64,000 nt of DNA from Ypsolopha sequella (taxonomy: Eukaryota; Arthropoda; Insecta; Lepidoptera; Ypsolophidae), in the NCBI GenBank assembly GCA_934047225.1, contig OW203987.1, positions 30,585,501-30,649,500 on the forward strand, in the 5' to 3' direction. Positions 54,002 through 64,000 of the stretch are shown in pieces. Under the pieces are notes generated by a model. It made no database searches. It had not been told where the DNA came from and was given only the letters and a program-made list of their open reading frames with translations. A program made the position numbers and the translations under genes. Every line of letters starts with the position of its first letter. The stretch's first letter is position 1.

Positions 54002-54929
54002 TAAATAAATAATTTCAAACATGATGTTTAACATAAGTCTTTACTAACATCGTGGTCATCTTTATTTAATAGAATTCATAAACAGAAATCAAATAAAAAA
54101 CCCTTCCACTCCAGATTCTTTCTAGTTTGTTTTATGTATGTATTACACCTTTGAACATTTACATACATAATGACCAACATATTTTTAAATACAGAACAGA
54201 TATTATGTACAAAGGCGGCACTTATTGGTAATAGTTATATGTTTGTACATGTTACCCCATGTTACATGTACATGTTAGTAACCCTATGCTAGTTTTTGAT
54301 ATATTACCAAAGGCTAAACAACACACACACCTTTTGCACAACCTACCAAGTTAGTAACTAATTCCCATAAATCTACTCGCCCTTGTTTGTCAGAGCTACG
54401 CCTGAACTTTCCCTACACTCGCCAAGGTCAGCTCTACCTTTGTCTGACCGCGAACTTCCCTTATTAGTTGCTAACACTTGGCAGCCAAGGAAACTCTGTC
54501 CGTCCACTTGACGTACAGAATGGTAAACAAAACTTGAGCTGGAACTACATTGTTTAGCTATAAACGCCCGATAGGAATCTAAGAACATTTCTCTCTCTTA
54601 TAAAAACGTTGTACGCGGAAAGGTGTTTTAAATGAATTCACATATTCTACCAATCATACTGAACAACTTTCTCAGAAAGAAATGTATGTTCATACAAAAT
54701 GTTTTGCAGGTGTTCCAAATTAGTGTGGGAAAAAGAGTATCAGTTGAGTATTTGGTTTCATTTAAAGATACCTGTCCACTTATCCCTATGTCTAAATTTG
54801 TTGTATTTTGTTGCACTTAAACAAAATAAATAAATAAAAAGTTCGACTATTATGTTTAAATAAAAACTGATTTTATCGAAAAAGATCATATGAACTTAAA
54901 TATAGATCTATGACACCAAAGAATGGACT
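54002..54929. other. No gene seen
   Basis: AT-rich. A minus-strand frame at 54373-54588 has mixed composition but no recognised domain. Confidence 0.45.
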
Positions 54930-55440
54930 GGACTTAGTTTCAACAAATGGTCCTGTACACTCTATTTTAGACTACGCCGATGTTTGTTACCCTGACCTCA
55001 CCGAAGGATTGTTAAATAATGTAGACCGCCTTTTTAACTAATTTATACGGTACATCTTTGGCCTCCGTAAGTATGACCATGTGTCACAATAACGTTCTGA
55101 TCTTAACTGGCCTAAGCCATACAGTGAATCCGAAATCGTCGTATCGCTCAAATCTTAACGCTGGAATATCTTTGGAATATTCTCAATGACCCCTTCTCCC
55201 CCCCCCTCCCCCTATCTAAAAGAGCGGTTCGTTTTCCGCAATTATCTTGCTCAACCTCAGCGACCTGAGAGCCGCTTACTCTTGCGCACTCCGACACATA
55301 AAACTGACATATTCCTTCACAATATCTGCAATACGTCCGTGGAATAGTTTACCAGTTAGCATTCGAGAATCTCCTTCAATTAAAATTACTGTTTTTAAAA
55401 ATAGAGTTCATCAGCACTTTGTTCAAACGCAAAATATTTG
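54930..55440 (+). pseudogene. Decayed LINE C-terminal region
   Basis: In shifting frames the plus strand reads GPVHSILDYADVCYPDLTEG, LLNNVDRLFN, FIRYIFGLRKYDHVS and, in 55247-55441, SAIRPWNSLPVSIRESPSIK with ITVFKNRVHQHFV. This is the post-RT domain of a third type of non-LTR element (the RLWNSLP-like motif is diagnostic). Several stops and frameshifts show it is old. The RT core is absent. Confidence 0.75.
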
Positions 55441-55544
55441 AATGCTTGAGATTGGAGAATGAGATTTGTGTTTCTTGGTTTATATGAATTTAGAGTCTTG
55501 TCTTAATTGTGTATCATATAACACAATAACATATAGTATATATT

Positions 55545-55549
55545 ATTAT

Positions 55550-55611
<62 letters not shown>

Positions 55612-55612
55612 A
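55545..55612. repeat. (TA)n microsatellite
   Basis: About 55 bases of uninterrupted AT alternation, just before the 41-bp minisatellite. Confidence 0.9.
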
Positions 55613-55759
55613 GTATGATGGTATATAATAATAACTGGAAGATAATGCTAACTAGCATTAAGTTCGCCTTATGTTCAAGTTTTATGTGCAATAAAGAATC
55701 TGTTATTATTACTGTTATATTTAGAAAGCAGTTTTGTGAACATACAACATACATCAGAA

Positions 55760-58700
55760 TGATGACCATTGTATGCTTGACTGTACCACATACACCAGAA
55801 TGATGACCATTGTATGCTTGACAGTACAACATACACCAGAATGCTGACCATTGTATGCTTGACAGTACAACATACACCAGAATGATGACCATTGTATGCT
55901 TGACAGTACAACATACACCAGAATGCTGACCATTGTATGCTTGACAGTACAACATACACCAGAATGATGACCATTGTATGCTTGGCAGTACAACATACAC
56001 CAGAATGATGACCACTGTATGCTTGACAGTACAACATAAACCAGAATGATGACCATTGTATGCTTGACAGTACAACATACACCAGAATGATGACCATTGT
56101 ATGCTTGACAGTACAACATACACCAGAATGATGACCATTGTATGATTGACAGTACAACATACACCAGAATGATGACCATTGTATGCTTGACAGTACAACA
56201 TACACCAGAATGATGACCACTGTATGCTTGACAGTACAACATACACCAGAATGATGACCACTGTATGCTTGACAGTACAACATACACCAGAATGATGACC
56301 ATTGTATGCTTGACAGTACAACCTACACCAGAATGATGACCATTGTATGCTTGACAGTACAACATACACCAGAATGATGACCACTGTATGCTTGACAGTA
56401 CAACATACACCACAATGATGACCACTGTATGCTTGACAGTACAACATACACCACAATGATGACCACTGTATGCTTGACAGTACAACATACACCAGAATGA
56501 TGACCACTGTATGCTTGACAGTGCAACATACACCAGAATGATGACCACTGTATGCTTGACAGTACAACATACACCACAATGATGACCATTGTATGCTTGA
56601 CAGTACAACATACACCAGAATGATGACCACTGTATGCTTGACAGTACAACATACACCACAATGATGACCATTGTATGCTTGACAGTACAACATACACCAG
56701 AATGATGACCATTGTATGCTTGACAGTACAACATACACCAGAATGATAACCATTGTATGCTTGACAGTACAACATACACCAGAATGATGACCATTGTATG
56801 CTTGACAGTACAACATACACCAGAATGATGACCATTGTATGCTTGACAGTACAACATACACCAGAATGATGACCATTGTATGCTTGACAGTACAACATAC
56901 ACCAGAATGATAACCATTGTATGCTTGATAGTACAACATACACCAGAATGATGACCACTGTATGCTTGACAGTACAACATACACCAGAATGATGACCACT
57001 GTATGCTTGACAGTACAACATACACCAGAATGATGACCATTGTATGCTTGACAGTACAACATACACCACAATGATGACCATTGTATGCTTGACAGTACAA
57101 CATACACCAGAATGATGACCATTGTATGCTTGACAGTACAACATACACCAGAATGATGACCACTGTATGCTTGACAGTACAACATACACCAGAATGATGA
57201 CCACTGTATGCTTGACAGTACAACATACACCAGAATGATGACCATTGTATGCTTGACAGTACAACATACACCAGAATGATAACCATTGTATGCTTGACAG
57301 TACAACATACACCAGAATGATGACCATTGTATGCTTGACAGTACAACATACACCAGAATGATGACCATTGTATGCTTGACAGTACAACATACACCAGAAT
57401 GATGACCACTGTATGCTTGACAGTACAACATACACCAGAATGATGACCACTGTATGCTTGACAGTACAACATACACCAGAATGATGACCACTGTATGCTT
57501 GACAGTACAACATACACCAGAATGATAACCATTGTATGCTTGACAGTACAACATACACCAGAATGATGACCACTGTATGCTTGACAGTACAACATACACC
57601 AGAATGATGACCACTGTATGCTTGACAGTACAACATACACCAGAATGATGACCACTGTATGCTTGACAGTACAACATACACCAGAATGATGACCATTGTA
57701 TGCTTGACAGTACAACATACACCAGAATGATGACCATTGTATGCTTGACAGTACAACATACACCAGAATGATGACCACTGTATGCTTGACAGTACAACAT
57801 ACACCAGAATGATGACCACTGTATGCTTGACAGTACAACATACACCAGAATGATGACCATTGTATGCTTGACAGTACAACATACACCAGAATGATGACCA
57901 TTGTATGCTTGACAGTACAACATACACCAGAATGATGACCACTGTATGCTTGACAGTACAACATACACCAGAATGATGACCATTGTATGCTTGACAGTAC
58001 AACATACACCAGAATGATGACCATTGTATGCTTCAAAGTACAACATACACCAGAATGATGACCATTGTATGCTTGACAGTACAACATACACCAGAATGAT
58101 GACCACTGTATGCTTGACAGTACAACATACACCAGAATGATGACCACTGTATGCTTGACAGTACAACATACACCACAATGATGACCACTGTATGCTTGAC
58201 AGTATAACATACACCAGAATGATGACCATTGTATGCTTGAAAGTACAACATACACCAGAATGATGACCATTGTATGCTTGACAGTACAACATACACCAGA
58301 ATGATAACCATTGTATGCTTGACAGTACAACATACACCAGAATGATGACCACTGTATGCTTGACAGTACAACATACACCAGAATGATGACCATTGTATGC
58401 TTGACAGTACAACATACACCAGAATGATGACCACTGTATGCTTGACAGTACAACATACACCAGAATGATGACCACTGTATGCTTGACAGTACAACATACA
58501 CCAGAATGATAACCATTGTATGCTTGACAGTACAACATACACCAGAATGATGACCACTGTATGCTTGACAGTACAACATACACCAGAATGATGACCATTG
58601 TATGCTTGACAGTACAACATACACCAGAATGATGACCACTGTATGCTTGACAGTACAACATACACCAGAATGATGACCACTGTATGCTTGACAGTACAAC

Positions 58701-58998
58701 ATACACCAGAATGATGACCACTGTATGCTTGACAGTACAACATACACCAGAATGATAACCATTGTATGCTTGACAGTACAACATACACCAGAATGATGAC
58801 CACTGTATGCTTGACAGTACAACATACACCAGAATGATGACCATTGTATGCTTGACAGTACAACATACACCAGAATGATGACCACTGTATGCTTGACAGT
58901 ACAACATACACCAGAATGATGACCACTGTATGCTTGACAGTACAACATACACCAGAATGATGACCATTGTATGCTTGACAGTACAACATACACCAGAA
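55760..58998. repeat. 41-bp minisatellite, exactly 79 copies
   Basis: Unit TGATGACCATTGTATGCTTG then ACAGTACAACATACACCAGAA, 41 bases; 79 x 41 = 3239, matching the observed span, so no indel has accumulated. Variants recur: CCATT/CCACT, TGATGACC/TGATAACC/TGCTGACC, CACCAGAA/CACCACAA. A 24-base imperfect partial precedes it. The minus strand has no stop in any frame of the unit, giving a 1189-codon open frame and shorter ones; these repeat every 41 residues and are not genes. Confidence 0.97.
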
Positions 58999-61005
58999 TG
59001 TTTATTTATTTTATAAAAATAATATGTCCCGATTGAAGCTGCGACGGTTGTGTAATCGTACTTAGAGTGCAAAATATTGAATTTATGTGGTAGCTCAAGA
59101 CCTTATACTTTCAACTCAGACCAAATTTCATTAGGTCTGAGTCTTTCAAATTATCGTTCACAAAGTTAATAGCACATTTAAGTCGCCATTAACGCTGTCA
59201 AAGGATTTCTCATGAAACTAATCAAGTATTACTTAGATTACCTATTTAATATTTTCATGAAAGTACTTAACTTAATGTGCTTTAGTGAATTCTATGAAAA
59301 AATGATGAAGTATATTTATAGATAATATATAAACGTATTTATAAATAAATTGTTAAATTAATGTTATCAAACAAGCAGAAAAAGCCCATAACGGAACTGC
59401 ATAATTAAGTAAACATATTGTTTATATGTAAACTTATCAGATAGTCAATTCCTGGAGAGTTTCAGAATCAGTTTACTAAGAGCCGCGCGCGGTTTCACTC
59501 ACAACTCACGTAACTAAGATATCAAAGTTCACCTTCGTGAGCAAACTTCACATGAGGATGTTCTATCATATCCCAACTTGTACTTAAATTAGAACATGGG
59601 AAGTTTGTAGCAGATGTGCGAGAAATTTACGGTGAAATAGCAAATTTATATTCTCACGTGTTTTACTACTCAATATAGCAAAAACAAACTCGAACATTGA
59701 ATTTTTTTTTTGAAAAATGCAACCATATTATGAAAAATTTTACGTTTCAGCCAATTTGTCTCTTTCATGTATATGATTTTCTATAAAAGTCGGCACTTTT
59801 TATGTAATGCTGTATCGAATTTACCTCTTCTAATATACCTCTCCTTTTAATCTGTATCATCCTCATTTTCCATTTTAAAATAATTTTCTTTTATCATCCT
59901 CATCTTTCATGAAAACCTTATTATGGCTGCCACTCACAGCGCACCTTCTATGTATATTGGCTACTGTCGATCAAAATATTTCTACCTTCATTTAAAACAG
60001 TAGGCCTGGTACATCGTTTGAACATACGTCAATGTCTGACAGTTCGATATAGATACTTAAATGACCGAACGATAAATCGACCAAAATTTTAAATTCTAAG
60101 GTGCCCTCTTTTTCTTTATTTAGAAGTATTCATTCGTCTTTTAAAATTAAATGCCCCTTCTTGAAAATATATGCTATTTCAAACATCGTTGTAGTCATTT
60201 TAAAGCTCCAAATTTTCACACCATTTCCTGCAAATTTCTGGTAATATTTAAATGGTGAAATATTTATAAAGTTTGTATTTATCTTCTACATAACTTGCAA
60301 CTTCATCTGTATATTAATTTCTTATATATGTTATACACATATATATTTTTTATTGTAAATGTTTTTAGTCTGTTTTCAAAATCTCAAACAAACTTTCAAA
60401 ACTGTACGTATGTTTCCTTTTTATTGACACAACCAAAGCAAAGTTGTGCTTTCCCTAAATAATAGAAAACCCTAAAACATAAATGACGAATCCAAACCCC
60501 CTTCATCAAAGAAATCTTAATAAACATAGATATACGACTTCCCAAGTCATATTCTCAAGAATCGTCAACAAAACACACAAATAGAACAAAGCAATCAGCA
60601 GCGGAAACTGCCATAAGACATTTATGTGTATGTAGACGTGTATGTATGTGTATGTAGACGTGTATGCATGTGTAGATAGACGACTCCATGCTCTATTGAC
60701 GATATTAAATAATTCATCGCGATATGGGAAGTAGCTGCGAGTGATTCGATTTCGCTTTCGCATAATGAGATGTGTTGACAGTAATGTTGGTGTTCTTTGA
60801 TATAGAAATATATGAAATGACATGACGATGTTTTTGGTGTCATCTACATACTATATTTATGTCGCTGTATAGTAATGGCGAAAACTGTTTTTTAGCGAAA
60901 AAGTCACTTCTACGACAAAAAAAGTGATTTATGGCGTAAACACATCACATGATCATGCGAAATCCTAACTGATCTGTCAACGCCTAAAACAAACAGCTTA
61001 TTACC
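58999..61005. other. No gene seen
   Basis: AT-rich. A 'gtgtatgtagacgtgtatg' short tandem lies at about 60625-60672. Open frames there are short and unsupported. Confidence 0.5.
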
Positions 61006-61060
61006 TATGTATTGTGTATGATTCCATCGCAAAGTTTCTATTGGTTTCTATAAATTCCCG
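61006..61060 (+). mobile_element. Single terminus of MITE family Q
   Basis: CTATGTATTGTGTATG followed by CATCGCAAAGTTTCTATTGG and TTTCTATAAATT matches the terminal repeat of 41734-42001; the rest of the element is missing. Confidence 0.55.
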
Positions 61061-61959
61061 ACAATTGAATTATATAATCTCGTCCAAATACTCAATATTT
61101 GACTGTTCACACTCTAAACTCTTCGTCACCAACACCAAATAACACCTTACAAACATATAACAAAACGCCGTACAGACCAGATATGTTTTTTAAATCTAAT
61201 ACCCTGGCTAAAGTCTCTAAGTTATGAGGAAACAGAGAATCTTCTTGTTTCACCTTGTAAATGCTAATTGTAAAATTTAGTAAACACTTGGTGTTTCATG
61301 CTTTTCATCAAATGTTTGACAGGCACACACACACACACACACATATTGTATACTCAAAATTTTTTTTTCTTCTCCCTTTAACTACTGAAAGTTGCTAGGC
61401 CGATTACCTGTCTCTAAAGTACGTTATGTTTTTACTCCATTTTGTCCTCCAAGGAAACGGGGATGTTATTCTTGACTACAGGCGTAAAACTCTATCTAGG
61501 ATAATTTTAAGCTTATTATATTTATCACTTTTATTGTACCCTCTTCTTAGGAAATAAATTATTTCTATTCATTCTATTCTGTTACATACTAAAACTTATA
61601 CTATACAAATTACTTATATCTTAGCTAGATCTCGGTGGATCAACTATGAAAGTGTCTAGTGCCTACTAGATCTCGGTAGATCTCGGTGGATCAGCGGTGA
61701 AAGTGTCTAGTGTCTAGTAAATCTCGGTAGATCTTGGTGGACCAACTGGATAAGAACGCCCAGTTAAGTTTAATGAGAATAAAGTTTTTCCTGAATATAA
61801 TTTCACTGCGCACGAATATCGTTGGTGCACGAACAAACTATTCAAGCTTAACAACACTTGTTTTAGTTATTGTGTTTATTTTAGCAAACATGTAACTAAT
61901 CAAAGGTTTTCTCATCTGATCACAAAACTCTTTGACAAATTTTTCACTGAAGAATAAAC
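61061..61959. other. Simple repeats only
   Basis: (CA)n at 61323-61343; a LINE-like tail 'aaataaattatttctattca' TTCTATTC at 61550-61582; and about 2.5 copies of a 55-65-bp repeat built on 'ctagatctcggtggatca' and 'gtgaaagtgtctagtg' at 61622-61745. No gene. Confidence 0.6.
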
Positions 61960-62300
61960 AACGGTAGCTCAGGAGTAGACCGCTGGCCTCTCAATCTTGA
62001 GATCTAGGTTCGATTTGAGTTGACCTTTGAGTTTTTTGGAATTTATGTATTTGCTAACTAACCACCTGCTGAACGGTGCGGTGAAGCAAAATATCGTGAG
62101 GGAACCTGTATGGCCTAAAAAGCGTGTATTTGTGCCCGAAGAACTATTATATTAAATATATTGATAATTGAGACGTATTAATCGTCGGTGAAACGCGGGT
62201 GTACCAAGTGTGGAGTGTGACTTGCATTTCACAGTTCACACTCGGAACACATGTGACACCCCTTGGGGATTCATGTCGTGACGATATATTTTATATTATA
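61960..62300 (+). mobile_element. tRNA-derived SINE, longest copy
   Basis: The head has an A-box-like TAGCTCAGGAGTAGA (about 61964) and a B box GGTTCGATTT (about 62008). The body carries 'tgtgcccgaagaac', 'cgtcggtgaaacgcgggt' and the 3' module 'gacaccccttggggattcat', 'gtcgtgacgatat', then an AT tail. Minus-strand body copies are at 10101-10300 and 13945-14103. Confidence 0.75.
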
Positions 62301-63075
62301 TATATTTTTAACAAACAACACCGCCTAGAAAATGGACAAAATATATATTTTTTTTTTCATTCTTCTTCTGTAGGTTGATTTAATAGAAGATGAATATAAA
62401 ATCTTTTACTAGCCTTGTGAGCGTACCTTTTTAATAATTATGTATCATCTCCTAAAATAACAAAAAGAAAAGAAAAACAACTAAAAATAAAATTTAAGAT
62501 GCAAAATTGCATGATTGGGTTAAATTAATAATACGTATTAATAAATAATACAACATTTCATGCCTTTTGACGCAAAGCTCAGGTTTACAGCCCCACATTA
62601 ATTAACTGAGTATCACTTAAAAATTGGGGTTAGTCTTTTTTATTCCGAACCCTAAAAACATTCAAGATTTATGATCAAATGGGAATAAAATTTTATTTTG
62701 ATCAAATGAAACGAGCTTAATTTGAACCGGTAACTTTTAATGAGAGGTGTACATTGGTTTGGAAACCGCGCTGCATTTGCATGACAAAAGGTGTAATAAA
62801 TCTAGACAAAACATAAACAACAGGATTACAGTACTCGTTATATAGATGTACAGAGTTATACAATACGTATATATACATAGTACCTTCGTTGTATGTAACT
62901 ACTGATTATGACTAGCCATATAAAAATATTTTAATTCAGCGAAAATGTATAGTTTAGAAGTTATGATATTAGATCTCCCACTTGTACGACTTAGCTTGCA
63001 TAAAATAATTTAATCATAAATACTTGTATGTTATAAATGTATTTGCTTCTTTATTACCATAATAAAATAGTAGTT
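62301..63075. other. No gene seen
   Basis: AT-rich sequence without a supportable feature. Confidence 0.5.
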
Positions 63076-63186
63076 TATGCTACAAGGGCGAAAAGGAATA
63101 AATCGAGGACGATTTAAAACACGAGCGTAGCGAGTGTTTTAAACGTAACCGAGTAATTTATTGCTCTTACGCCCGTGTGTCATACT
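63076..63186. repeat. Palindromic repeat centred on CGAGCGTAGCGAG
   Basis: ACAAGGGCGAAAAGGAATAA and ATTTAAAACACGAG on the left pair with CGAGTGTTTTAAA and GAGTAATTTATTGC...CGCCCGTGTGT on the right. A small foldback-type dispersed repeat; distantly like 31081-31192 (TAAAACACGAGTG). Confidence 0.6.
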
Positions 63187-64000
63187 AAGTTTTTCAATGC
63201 ATAGTGTGAGGAAATAAAACAAATATAATCAAAGAAAACAATTAAAGTTGAAAGTTACATTTGCATTGCAGTTAATTTTGCAAGTTAATGATTGGCTCAA
63301 AAGGACTGTATCCAGAGCTGTTAAAGAGTGGAAAAAAATATAACATTTATGGTACACAGTAAAGGTTGCAGGTTAGCCAAATTCTCAAAAAAAAAATAAT
63401 AATAAAGCCCTAGGGCAAAATAATCGACTTTCTGGTCGGTTTTGATGCATAAAAAGTGGGCCTTTACGAGCACTTGCATTGAAAAATTATTTGTAACTTG
63501 TACAAAATGTACTGTTTAAGCTTTGAATCTAATAAAGGGATAAATACTATAAACATATGTAAATGAACTTTATTAATAATAGTTAAATATAATATTAATA
63601 CTACCAGCTTTAATATTTGTCTTCTTTCAAAATAATAGTTTGCAGTATAATATGAACACTTCTATTAATTTCGTTTTCTTAAAAATAATTTTGTAAAATA
63701 ATCAAGCACCTATTAGTATTACAGTGCATTATTTAACTCATAACTTATTATTTTTAAATAGGTAGGGGAAGCTATACTAATTCCAGCACCCCCCCAATGA
63801 ATGGCACTTTTTACTTTAGAAGCAAATATTAGGGATACCAATTAAAATCAATTCTTACTAGTACATTTAATATTTTTTTCAATTTCCACACTTTAATATT
63901 CAGTAGCAAAACAATTTTTACGAATATGGCAACACAACAAAAAAAAAACCTTTTTGTGGCGGTGATCATGTTGTGACTAAATTTGGCGTTTTGATAAATT
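63187..64000. other. No gene seen
   Basis: AT-rich sequence to the end of the window. Confidence 0.5.

Noticed and set aside
54373..54588. Minus-strand frame rich in Gly/Ser/Lys
   Set aside because: Short, unrecognised, and without start or splice context; chance openness is the simpler view.
55503..59072. 1189- and 1079-codon minus-strand frames rich in Cys and hydrophobic residues
   Set aside because: Translation of the 41-bp minisatellite; the same pattern appears in every frame, shifted.
60506..60843. Overlapping minus-strand frames near 60.5-60.8 kb
   Set aside because: They run through a tandem 'gtgtatgtagacg' stretch; no conserved feature.

Overview
This window looks like transposon- and satellite-rich intergenic DNA from an insect, most probably a moth or butterfly. 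The evidence is the AT-rich base composition, spliced eukaryotic-style genes, tRNA-derived SINEs, non-LTR retrotransposons with simple-sequence 3' tails, many TA- and TTAA-flanked miniature elements, Helitron ends of the TC...CTAG type, and a dispersed repeat ending in a 'cagacggacag ... gggtacggaacc' module that I associate with Lepidoptera. I find no convincing host protein-coding gene, no RNA gene other than tRNA-like SINE heads, and no CRISPR or bacterial feature. No new biological system is evident; what is striking is how the mobile and tandem DNA is built.

Layout. 1-9100: two small inverted-repeat elements, a Lepidoptera-type dispersed repeat, then a three-level nest. A Tc1/mariner-type transposon (1533-9062, TA duplication) with a spliced but internally deleted transposase carries a Helitron (2022-8050) in its intron. 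The Helitron carries a 5'-truncated LINE (3466-6771, duplication TAAACCA) inside its Rep codons, plus an antisense zinc-ribbon fragment that may be captured. 9100-16180: dispersed repeats, SINE pieces, foldback elements, a tandem array derived from a tRNA-like A box, and a gene-like minus-strand block at 15741-16184.

16185-23467: a full-length Ty3/gypsy-type LTR retrotransposon with 540-bp LTRs that read as identical, a CTAG duplication and one 1742-residue gag-pol frame. Everything needed is present except that the integrase catalytic glutamate position holds lysine. 23468-35400: LINE 3' ends, a long foldback, a 36-bp minisatellite (25317-26485), a 37-bp minisatellite (27350-27978), and a TIR element split by another LINE. 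36064-38374: a 2.3-kb array of the 8-mer CGATACNN with an exact 360-bp internal duplication. 38400-48700: a GC-rich 33-bp repeat, a 26-bp minisatellite (42382-43045), inverted copies of MITE families seen earlier in the window, and a second LINE (about 45820-48437) followed by a SINE. 50688-54000: a TTAA-flanked MITE, a row of three palindromic TA-type MITEs and Helitron-like ends. 54930-59000: a decayed LINE end, a TA microsatellite and a 3.24-kb 41-bp minisatellite (79 copies). The last 5 kb is sparse apart from a SINE and small repeats.

The long open frames over the tandem arrays are products of unit length and lack of stop codons, not genes. The only frames I regard as real coding sequence are those of the retrotransposons and transposons.
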